Source of the DNA: Alphaproteobacteria bacterium
Lineage (GTDB): Bacteria; Pseudomonadota; Alphaproteobacteria; Reyranellales; Reyranellaceae
Direction of reading: 5' to 3'
DNA: 6,940 bases
Assembly (NCBI GenBank): GCA_013290035.1
Contig: JABCYT010000179.1
Span: 1 to 6,940 of the forward strand
Numbering within the stretch: position 1 is the first letter of the stretch; each line of letters begins with the position of its first letter. The translations under genes were made by a program, and so were the position numbers. The notes below the pieces were generated by a model. The model did no database searches. It was not told the origin of the DNA and saw only the letters and a list, made by a program, of their open reading frames with translations. Below, one piece after another: positions 1 to 5,422 of the stretch.

Positions 1-352
1 AGAGGCCGAACACGCGCTCCAGGGTCCACGGCCCGGGCCGCGCCACGGCGGTGATGTTCTCCTGCACCGAGAGGGAGCGGAAGATGTTGCGCTCCTGCGG
101 CACCCAGCCGATGCCGAGCGCGGCCCGCGTCTCGGGCGCGAACGTGCCGACGTCGCGGCCGCCCAGCGCGATCGAGCCGGCGAAGCGGCGCGTCACTCCG
201 ACCAGGCTGTCGATCAGCGTGGTCTTGCCGACGCCGTTGCGGCCCAGCACGGCCAACGCCTCGCCCTCGCCCAGGCGAAACGCCACGTCCGACAGCACGA
301 CGGCGCGGCCATAACCGGCGGAGAGACCTTCGACGGCGAGCAGTTCAGCCAT
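1..352 (-). CDS. livF: Liv-type ABC transporter ATP-binding protein LivF (partial, C-terminus off window)
   Basis: This is the second ATPase of a branched-chain amino acid type (HAAT) ABC importer; with LivG it powers uptake through LivH/LivM at the inner membrane. Only the first 117 residues are visible, and the gene runs off the left edge. The N-terminus reads [15 protein letters not shown], followed by Walker A GRNGVGKTT at about residues 37-45 and a Q-loop in the segment VPQERNIFRSLSVQENI, with Gln at about 86. That segment matches the LivF pattern (typically VPEGRRVFPxLTVxENL) and separates it from LivG. The signature motif, Walker B and H-loop lie outside the window. The ATG at 352-350 overlaps the livG stop by 8 bases (ATGGCTGA), and a weak purine-rich GGCGAGAG sits just upstream, so translation is probably coupled to livG. 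Family assignment is firm; the transported substrate is not known. Confidence 0.93.
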   Translation of the reverse strand, partial: MAELLAVEGLSAGYGRAVVLSDVAFRLGEGEALAVLGRNGVGKTTLIDSLVGVTRRFAGSIALGGRDVGTFAPETRAALGIGWVPQERNIFRSLSVQENITAVARPGPWTLERVFGL

Positions 353-1097
353 CGATTCTCTCGCCGAGATAGACGGCGCGCACGCGGCTGTCGGCCGCGA
401 TCGCCTCGGGCTCGCCCTCGACCAGCAGGCCGCCGTCGACCAGCACCGAGATGCGCCGCGCGAAACTGAACACCAGGTCCATGTCGTGCTCGATCAGCAG
501 CACCGAGACGTCGGCCGGCAGGGCGGCGATGGCATCCAGAATGTCGCGCCGCTCGGCCTCGGGTACGCCGGCCGCCGGTTCGTCGAGCAGCAGCACCTGT
601 GGCGCGCAGGCGAAGGCGGCGGCGATCTCGAGCAGTCGCTGCTTGCCATAGGGCAAGGTGTCGGTGCGCCGGTCGAGGACGTCCAAGAGACCGAATCGTT
701 CGGCCACCTGCTCGACCTCGGCGCTCACCGCATCGACCGCGCCCACCCGGCGGCGCCAGTCGCGGCCGAGACCCAGCCGCTCGTCGACGGCGAGCGCGAT
801 CGTCTCAAGCGGCGTCAGGTCGCCGAACAGCTGGTTGATCTGGAAGGTCCGCACCAGGCCGCGGCGCACCCGCGCCTCGGGGCGCAGCCGCGTGATATCC
901 TCGCCCGCCAGCACGACTCGTCCGGTGGAGGGCGTCAGCACGCCGGTCAGCAGGTTGACGAAGGTCGTCTTGCCGGCGCCATTCGGGCCGATCAGCGCCT
1001 GACGCGCGCCGCGCTCGAGGCGGAAGGTGACGTCGTTGGTGGCCACGATGCCGCCGAAGCGCTTGGCGAGGCCGTGGGTTTCAAGCGCGGCGTTCAT
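345..1097 (-). CDS. livG: Liv-type ABC transporter ATP-binding protein LivG
   Basis: First ATPase subunit of the HAAT-type importer, 250 residues, the normal length for LivG. All nucleotide-binding elements are visible: Walker [10 protein letters not shown] at about residues 37-45, Q-loop Gln86 in LVRTFQ, the degenerate Liv-type signature [12 protein letters not shown] at about 148-159, Walker B VLLLDEP with Asp172 and Glu173, and the switch His204 in LIEHDMD. RTFQ and the AAGVPEAE stretch after Walker B are typical of LivG rather than LivF. The ATG at 1097-1095 overlaps the livM stop as ATGA. No Shine-Dalgarno sequence is visible before it, so translation most likely depends on ribosomes finishing livM. 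The reading frame stays open upstream across livM as far as about 2114, but that extension is an out-of-frame shadow of livM. The protein should be active as far as motifs show; substrate specificity is set by the binding protein, not here. Confidence 0.96.
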   Translation of the reverse strand: MNAALETHGLAKRFGGIVATNDVTFRLERGARQALIGPNGAGKTTFVNLLTGVLTPSTGRVVLAGEDITRLRPEARVRRGLVRTFQINQLFGDLTPLETIALAVDERLGLGRDWRRRVGAVDAVSAEVEQVAERFGLLDVLDRRTDTLPYGKQRLLEIAAAFACAPQVLLLDEPAAGVPEAERRDILDAIAALPADVSVLLIEHDMDLVFSFARRISVLVDGGLLVEGEPEAIAADSRVRAVYLGERIDG

Positions 1098-2092
1098 CGT
1101 CGCGCCACACGCGCCAGCAGCCCGCGCATGCCTCCGCTGAGGCGCTCGCGGCCAACCAGCGCCAGCACGACCAGGAACAGGCCCATCCAGAACATCCAGA
1201 ATTGCGGCGCGTTGGACGCCAGCGTGTCCTGCAGGATCTTGAACACGATGGCGCCGGCAAGGCCGCCATAAAGCCAGCCCGCGCCGCCGATGATGAGGGC
1301 CAGCAGCACATCGGCCGAGCGCTGGAACTCCAGCACTTCGAGCGAGACGTAGGCCGTCGTCTGGGCAAGCAGGGCGCCGGCGGCGCCGGCATAGGCCGCC
1401 GCGAGCGTATAGACCGCGACCAGGCGACGGTTGACCGGCACGCCGAGTGCCGAGGCGCGCAAGCTGTTGCGCCGGATCGCCATCAACGACAGGCCGAACG
1501 GCGAATTGACGATGCAGCGCGCCAGCAGGAACAGGACGAACAGCGTCGCCAGGCTGTAGGCATAGGCGGTGCGCCCGTAGAGGTCGAAGTCGAAGCGGCC
1601 GAGCAGCGGGCCCACGACCATGCCCTGCAGCCCATCGGCGCCGCCGGTCCACTGTGGCAGCGCGTTGGCGACTTCGTGGAGCACCAGCGCGACGCCCAGC
1701 GTCACCATGAGACGCGTGAGGTCGCTGCCGCGCAGCACGAGGAAACTGGTGAGCAGCCCCAGCAGCGCGCCGGCGGCGATGCCGACGACGAGGCCGGCCA
1801 GCGGATCGGGAGTCACGAGCTTGCAGAAAAGGCCGGCGGCATAGGCGCCTGCCCCGAAGAAGGCGGCGTGACCCAGCGAGATGATGCCGGCATAGCCCAG
1901 GATCAGATCGAGGGAGAGCGCGAACAAAGCCAGGATCGCCACTTCGTTCAACAGCAGATGCTTGCCCGGCGGCAGGAGCAGTGCGGCGAACGCCAGCACC
2001 CAGAAGACGATCTCCGGTGCGCGCCAACGCGCGCGCCGCGCCAGGCCTTGCGCCGCGATCGTCTGACCCCTCGTCATCGAGCCCCTCATCAT
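1094..2092 (-). CDS. livM: Liv-type ABC transporter permease LivM
   Basis: Second membrane permease of the importer, 332 residues and strongly hydrophobic, with about nine to ten predicted membrane segments beginning near residue 27. The LivM hallmark GYAGIISLGHAAFFGAG lies at about residues 67-83. A cytoplasmic loop MAIRRNSLRASALGV at about 204-218 is the likely contact with the ATPases. The glycine-rich IIGGAGWLYGGLAGA at about 267-281 corresponds to the conserved GGxGTLxGPxxGA of the family. The N-terminus is basic (about residues 1-25), as usual for LivM. I chose the ATG at 2092-2090 because it gives the ATGA overlap with the livH stop. Two further in-frame ATGs follow at 2089 and 2077, and the last is preceded by GAGGGG four bases upstream, so the true start could be five residues shorter. 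The frame is open upstream to 2512 inside livH, but that part is shadow. Confidence 0.95.
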   Translation of the reverse strand: MMRGSMTRGQTIAAQGLARRARWRAPEIVFWVLAFAALLLPPGKHLLLNEVAILALFALSLDLILGYAGIISLGHAAFFGAGAYAAGLFCKLVTPDPLAGLVVGIAAGALLGLLTSFLVLRGSDLTRLMVTLGVALVLHEVANALPQWTGGADGLQGMVVGPLLGRFDFDLYGRTAYAYSLATLFVLFLLARCIVNSPFGLSLMAIRRNSLRASALGVPVNRRLVAVYTLAAAYAGAAGALLAQTTAYVSLEVLEFQRSADVLLALIIGGAGWLYGGLAGAIVFKILQDTLASNAPQFWMFWMGLFLVVLALVGRERLSGGMRGLLARVARR

Positions 2093-2946
2093 CGGGCCCG
2101 GGCGAACAGGCCATTGGGCCTCAGCGCCAGCACGACGATCAGCACGACATAGATGACGAAGCCGCCCAGCGCCGAGGAGAGATAATACTTGCCGGCCACG
2201 TCGGCGATGCCCAGCAGCAGGGAGGCGACGAACGGACCCATGACGCCCGACGTGCCGCCGACCGTGACCACGATCAGGAAGTAGATCATGAACTTGAGCG
2301 GAAAATAAGGATCCAGTCCCAAAAGCTCGACGCCGAGCGCCCCGCCCAGCCCGGCCAGGCCGGAGCCCACGGCGAAGGTCGCGGCGAAAACCGTGGCCAC
2401 CGGGATGCCGAGCCCGCGCGCCACGCGCGCGTCGTCGACGGCGGCGCGCAGGCGGCTGCCGAAGCGCGTGCGCATCAGGCCGGCCTGCAGCCCGATCGCC
2501 AGCGCACCGCACAGCACGATCAGGAAGGAACGGTAGATGCCGACATTGACGCCGAGGATCTCCCGTCGTCCCTGCAGCCAGTCGGGCAGCATGATGTTGC
2601 GCTGGCTCGAGCCCAGCAGGTAGTCGGTGAGCGCCACCGCCATGAACACCAGGCCGATCGAGAACAGCACCTGATCGAGCGGACTGCGGCCGTACATGTG
2701 ACGGTAGAGCGTGCGCTCCAGCACGAGGCCGATCGCCGCCGCGACGATGAAGGCCGCCGGCAGGCAGGCCAGGAACGGCCAGCCCGCGCGGTCCATGAGC
2801 AGCACCGTCGCGTAGCCGCCCGCCATGGCGAAGGCACCATGCGCGAGGTTGACGAAATTCATCAAGCCCAAGGTCACGGCAAGCCCGCAGGCCAGCACAA
2901 AGAGCAGCATGCCGTAAGCCACGCCGTCGAACAGGATCGTGGCCAT
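2089..2946 (-). CDS. livH: Liv-type ABC transporter permease LivH
   Basis: First membrane permease of the importer, 285 residues, close to the family's usual length of about 290. It is hydrophobic throughout. The LivH hallmark GLMNFVNLAHGAFAMAGGY is at about residues 27-45. An EAA-like cytoplasmic loop, TRFGSRLRAAVDDARVARGLGI, lies at about 160-181. The conserved TVGGTSGVMGPF is at about 228-239, and the family-typical ending LRPNGLF at about 275-281. The ATG at 2946-2944 has a strong GGAGGAGG ribosome binding site 4 bases upstream, which fixes the start. The gene lies 159 bases downstream of livK on the same strand, and the gap is filled by two palindromic repeats, one of which contains this ribosome binding site. 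The stop overlaps livM by ATGA. It is therefore the first gene of the coupled livHMGF block and could control expression of the whole block. Confidence 0.96.
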   Translation of the reverse strand: MATILFDGVAYGMLLFVLACGLAVTLGLMNFVNLAHGAFAMAGGYATVLLMDRAGWPFLACLPAAFIVAAAIGLVLERTLYRHMYGRSPLDQVLFSIGLVFMAVALTDYLLGSSQRNIMLPDWLQGRREILGVNVGIYRSFLIVLCGALAIGLQAGLMRTRFGSRLRAAVDDARVARGLGIPVATVFAATFAVGSGLAGLGGALGVELLGLDPYFPLKFMIYFLIVVTVGGTSGVMGPFVASLLLGIADVAGKYYLSSALGGFVIYVVLIVVLALRPNGLFARAR

Positions 2947-2950
2947 CAGG

Positions 2951-2958
2951 CCTCCTCC
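2951..2958 (-). promoter_or_regulatory. livH ribosome binding site, buried in a palindrome arm
   Basis: On the minus strand GGAGGAGG precedes the livH ATG by 4 bases; the inner GGAGG at 2958-2954 is 7 bases away, an ideal distance. Six of the eight bases (2953-2958) form the end of the downstream arm of the perfect palindrome at 2953-2977, so in the transcript the site can pair with UCCUCC and be masked. Because livM, livG and livF appear coupled to livH, this one site may set translation of four genes. That masking matters in the cell is inference; the overlap of site and palindrome is seen directly. Confidence 0.8.
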
Positions 2959-2995
2959 CCCGTCAGACGGGGGAGGATACAGGAGGGGGAGAGCC
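2953..2995. repeat. Palindromic intergenic repeat, copy 1 (near livH)
   Basis: A perfect palindrome occupies 2953-2977: arm TCCTCCCCCGTC (2953-2964), one central A, and the complementary arm (2966-2977). A G-rich tail ends in GGAGGGGGAGAGCC at 2995. The stretch from 2954 to 2995 matches copy 2 (3049-3089) in inverted orientation with only a few differences. The design, a short GC-rich hairpin plus a purine-rich tail placed between genes, resembles REP-like dispersed palindromes that are common in alphaproteobacterial genomes. The 53 bases between the two copies (2996-3048) show no ORF or other motif that I recognise. There is no T-run after either arm in either direction, so it is not a canonical intrinsic terminator. 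Possible roles are mRNA stabilisation, partial attenuation or simple dispersal. Confidence 0.8.
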
Positions 2996-3048
2996 CCACA
3001 GGCGATATCCCAACATCATGATCTGAAACCGGCCGACATCCCGATTGA

Positions 3049-3089
3049 GGCTTTCCCCCTCCCTACCCTCCCCCGTGTGACGGGGGAGG
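3049..3089. repeat. Palindromic intergenic repeat, copy 2 (3' of livK, inverted relative to copy 1)
   Basis: The hairpin arms are CCTCCCCCGT (3067-3076) and ACGGGGGAGG (3080-3089) around a GTG loop. A CT-rich flank runs from 3049 (GGCTTTCCCCCTCCCT) to the hairpin. Read on the minus strand this is the same unit as copy 1, hairpin then G-rich tail ending in AAGCC, so the pair forms a head-to-head inverted repeat with a 53-base centre. The hairpin begins 17 bases past the livK stop (3106-3108), which puts it where it could protect the 3' end of a livK message or slow transcription into livH. There is no uridine tract after it on the minus strand. Confidence 0.78.
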
Positions 3090-3105
3090 ATGAAGACCGG
3101 CATAC

Positions 3106-4272
3106 CTATTTCTTAGCCGCCTTCACCGGGTCCTTGACGTTGGGAATCGTCGCGAACTCGACGTTGTAGAGTTCGCCGTTCACCTTATCGACCTTGCGGA
3201 TGTAGATGTTCTGGATGATGTCGCGCGTGTCGGGATCGATCGAGATCGGGCCGCGCGGGCTTTCCCACGCCATGCCCTTCATGGCGGCGATAAGCTTTTC
3301 GCCGTCGGTCGAGCCGTTGGTCTTCTTCAGCGCCTCGTAGATCAGGTGCATGCCGTCATAGCCGCCGACCGACATGAAGTTCGGCCTGAGCCCGCCGTTG
3401 GCCTTCTTGAAAGCCTCGACGTAGGCCTTGTTGAGCGCGCTGTCGTGGCTGGCCGAGTAGTTGTGCGCGTTGATCACGCCCATCACCACGTCACCCATGC
3501 CGTTCAGCTGGTCGTCGTCGGTGACGTCGCCGGTGGCGATCAGCTTCATGCCCGACTTGTCGAGCCCGCGCTCGACGAACTGCTTGACGAACTGCGCGCC
3601 CGCGCCCGACGGCACGAAGACGAACAGCGCATCGGCCTTGGCATCGGCTGCCTTCTGCAGGACCGGCGCGAAGTCGGGACTGCGCAGCGGCACGCGGAGA
3701 TTCTCCACGATCGTGCCGCCGTCGGCCTTGAACTTGTCGCTGAACGACTTCTCGGCGTCGATGCCGGGGCCATAGTCGCTGACCATGGTCACGACCTTCT
3801 TGATGCCGTTCTTGATCGCCCATTCCGCCATCGGCACGGAAGACTGCGCCAGGGTGAAGCTGGTGCGCACGATGAAGGGCGAGGCTTCGGTGATCGACGA
3901 GGTGCCGGCGGCCATCACGACTTCCGGCACCTTGGCCTGCGTGGCGATCGGCGCCGTCGCCATCGCCGAGGGCGTGATGCCGAAGCCGGCGAGGATGGCG
4001 ACCTTGTCGTTGACCACCAGCTCCTGCGCCAGCCGCTTGGTCACGTCGGGCACGCTGGTGTCGTCCTTGAGGATGACCTCGACCTTCTTGCCGGCGACCG
4101 TCGAGCCGTGCTGCGCCTGGTAGAGCTTCACTGCCGCGTCGATCTGTTTGCCGGTCGAGGCCTGCTGGCCGGTCATCGGCAGGATCAGGCCGATCTTGGC
4201 GGTGTCCTGCGCCGCGGCGGCCGAGGAGAACAGCGCGAGCGCGGCAATCGCCGCGATTTCACGTCTCAACAT
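3106..4272 (-). CDS. livK: Periplasmic substrate-binding protein of the HAAT/Liv family (LivK-like)
   Basis: Secreted receptor that captures the ligand and delivers it to LivHMGF; 388 residues. It begins with a classic Sec signal peptide: MLRRE, a hydrophobic core IAAIAALALF, and SSAAAA with probable cleavage after Ala21 before Gln22. There is no lipobox cysteine, so it should be a soluble periplasmic protein. The mature start KIGLILPMTGQQASTGKQ is the type I periplasmic-binding fold (Peripla_BP_6) opening, followed by VEVILKDD and later VSDYGPGIDAEKSF and VGGYDGMHLIYEAL, all typical of the family. The ATG at 4272-4270 is chosen over the longer open frame (to 4371) because it starts the signal peptide and has GGGAGG upstream. 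It is first in its operon, divergent from the dehydrogenase. The ligand is unknown: relatives bind branched-chain amino acids, but also aromatic acids, amides and other compounds. The symbol therefore reflects family, not proven substrate. Confidence 0.94.
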   Translation of the reverse strand: MLRREIAAIAALALFSSAAAAQDTAKIGLILPMTGQQASTGKQIDAAVKLYQAQHGSTVAGKKVEVILKDDTSVPDVTKRLAQELVVNDKVAILAGFGITPSAMATAPIATQAKVPEVVMAAGTSSITEASPFIVRTSFTLAQSSVPMAEWAIKNGIKKVVTMVSDYGPGIDAEKSFSDKFKADGGTIVENLRVPLRSPDFAPVLQKAADAKADALFVFVPSGAGAQFVKQFVERGLDKSGMKLIATGDVTDDDQLNGMGDVVMGVINAHNYSASHDSALNKAYVEAFKKANGGLRPNFMSVGGYDGMHLIYEALKKTNGSTDGEKLIAAMKGMAWESPRGPISIDPDTRDIIQNIYIRKVDKVNGELYNVEFATIPNVKDPVKAAKK

Positions 4273-4281
4273 TTTTGTTTT

Positions 4282-4287
4282 CCTCCC
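4282..4287 (-). promoter_or_regulatory. livK ribosome binding site
   Basis: The minus strand reads GGGAGG followed by the A-rich spacer AAAACAAAA and ATG, a good Shine-Dalgarno sequence with a 9-base spacer. It decides the start at 4272 over upstream possibilities. The A-rich, structure-poor spacer suits strong translation of a binding protein and contrasts with the hairpin-masked site of livH. Confidence 0.8.
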
Positions 4288-4337
4288 AAACAATCTCGGC
4301 CGCGAACTAGTAGCACAAAAGACGGCAGGATGCTCTA

Positions 4338-4364
4338 TGCTCCCGCCGCGAAGGCACGGGAGCA
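4338..4364. repeat. 8-base perfect inverted repeat (candidate operator or leader hairpin) before the dehydrogenase
   Basis: TGCTCCCG (4338-4345) and CGGGAGCA (4357-4364) are perfect complements separated by 11 bases, with arm centres 19 bases apart. The left arm overlaps the possible -10 TATGCT (4336-4341), and the right arm contains the GGGAG ribosome binding site (4358-4362) of the downstream gene. It could be the operator of a dimeric regulator, or an RNA hairpin that hides the ribosome binding site, or chance in GC-rich DNA. The pairing is seen; the role is inference. Confidence 0.4.
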
Positions 4365-4369
4365 CGCCC

Positions 4370-5422
4370 ATGAAGAGCTACAAGGTCGTCGAATTCGGCA
4401 AGCCGCTGCAGAAGGTCGAGGAAGCCAATCCTGCCCCGCAGGGAACCGAGGTGCTGGTGCGCATCACCGCCGCCGGAGTCTGCCACAGCGATGTCCATCT
4501 GTGGGAAGGCTATTTCGACATGGGCGGCGGCAACAAATATTCGACCGAGAAGACCATGGCGCCGCCGCGCACCATGGGCCACGAGATCGTGGGCGAGGTC
4601 GCAGCGGTCGGACCTGAGTCCAAGGGCGCCAAGGTCGGCGACAAGGCGGTGGTCTATCCGTGGATCGGCTGCGGCAAATGCTGGTACTGCCAGAACGGCA
4701 TCGAGCATCTCTGCCCGACGCCGCGCGCGCTGGGCGTCAACAAGGATGGCGGCTATGCCGACCATGTGCTCGTGCCCGATGCGAAGTACCTCTACCCCTA
4801 CGGCAACCTGCCGACGGAACTTGCTTGTCTCTATGCCTGCTCGGGCATCACGGCGTTCGGCGCGGTCAAGAAGGCGGTGGGCCAGGATGGCGGCAAACCG
4901 ATCCTGGTGATCGGCGCGGGCGGCGTCGGCCTGATGGGCGTGCGCTTCGCCAAGTCGGTGCTGGGCCGCGAGCCGATCGTGGCCGACATCGACGAGAACA
5001 AGCGCAAGCTCGCCCTCGAGAACGGCGCGATCGCCGCCCTCGATCCGCGCGACAAGGAAGCCCGCAAGCAGGTGATGGAGCTGACCGGCGGCACCGGCGT
5101 CGGCGCCGCCATCGATTTCGTTGGCGCCGAGGCGTCCGCCCAGTTCGGCCTGAGGGCGCTCGGCCGCGGCGGGCGGCTGATCATCGTCGGTCTGTTCGGC
5201 GGCACCTTCTCCATGCCGCTGCCGATGTTCGCCTTCACCGGCTGCCAGATCGTGGGCTCCGTGACCGGCAGCCCGGCCGAGATGAAGGAGATGATGGACC
5301 TCGTCACGTCGGGCAAGGTGACGCCGGTGCCGATCATCAAGCGCAAGCTCGACGAAGCCGACGCCACGCTGCAGGAGCTGCGCAAGGGCCTGATCATGGG
5401 GCGCGCCGTTCTGGTTCCGTGA
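4370..5422 (+). CDS. Zinc-dependent alcohol dehydrogenase (medium-chain dehydrogenase/reductase family)
   Basis: Predicted cytoplasmic enzyme oxidising an alcohol to an aldehyde or ketone (or the reverse) with NAD; 350 residues, normal for the family. Catalytic zinc ligands are visible as Cys38 in GVCHSDVH, His71-Glu72 in GHEIVGEV, and Cys157 in LYACSGITAF. The structural zinc site is complete with Cys101, Cys104, Cys107 and Cys115 (CGKCWYCQNGIEHLC). The Rossmann domain has VIGAGGVGLMG at about 180-190, and Asp206 at the end of the second strand (IVADIDENK) suggests NAD rather than NADP. Between the catalytic Cys and GHE there is a longer loop than usual (GYFDMGGGNKYSTEKTMAPP, about 47-66). 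The ATG at 4370 has GGGAG at 4358-4362 with a 7-base spacer; the frame is open further upstream but overlaps livK. It is divergent from livK and overlaps the next gene by GTGA. I cannot name the substrate. Confidence 0.93.
   Translation: MKSYKVVEFGKPLQKVEEANPAPQGTEVLVRITAAGVCHSDVHLWEGYFDMGGGNKYSTEKTMAPPRTMGHEIVGEVAAVGPESKGAKVGDKAVVYPWIGCGKCWYCQNGIEHLCPTPRALGVNKDGGYADHVLVPDAKYLYPYGNLPTELACLYACSGITAFGAVKKAVGQDGGKPILVIGAGGVGLMGVRFAKSVLGREPIVADIDENKRKLALENGAIAALDPRDKEARKQVMELTGGTGVGAAIDFVGAEASAQFGLRALGRGGRLIIVGLFGGTFSMPLPMFAFTGCQIVGSVTGSPAEMKEMMDLVTSGKVTPVPIIKRKLDEADATLQELRKGLIMGRAVLVP

Larger units (their letters stand above)
4273..4369. promoter_or_regulatory. Divergent promoter region between livK and the alcohol dehydrogenase
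   Basis: Both genes start outward from these 97 bases, so at least one promoter for each is expected here. Matches to sigma-70 boxes are weak. Toward livK, TTGTGC (4318-4313) and GATTGT (4295-4290) lie 17 bases apart. Toward the dehydrogenase, TATGCT at 4336-4341 could be a -10 box without a good -35. The exact boxes are not supported; only the regional call is. The region also holds the 8-base dyad described separately. Confidence 0.45.

Noticed and set aside
345..2114. A single minus-strand open frame spanning livM and livG, suggesting a permease-ATPase fusion.
   Set aside because: The part upstream of 1097 is Arg/Ala/Gly-rich out-of-frame translation of livM. The LivM protein reads in another frame and ends in an ATGA overlap with livG.
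1981..3021. Plus-strand open frames antisense to livH and livM, including one crossing the repeat region.
   Set aside because: Gln/Arg/His-rich shadow translations without motifs or ribosome binding sites.
2996..3048. Possible small ORF or extra promoter for livH between the two repeat copies.
   Set aside because: I found no credible start with a ribosome binding site and no convincing -35/-10 pair. The stretch is short.
2953..3089. The palindromes as intrinsic terminators of livK or as a CRISPR array.
   Set aside because: No T-run follows the hairpins in either direction, and there are only two units, in inverted rather than direct orientation, without regular spacers.
3346..4617. A 423-residue plus-strand open frame antisense to livK.
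   Set aside because: His/Arg/Asp-rich shadow frame with no family resemblance. livK on the other strand has a signal peptide and a clear family match.
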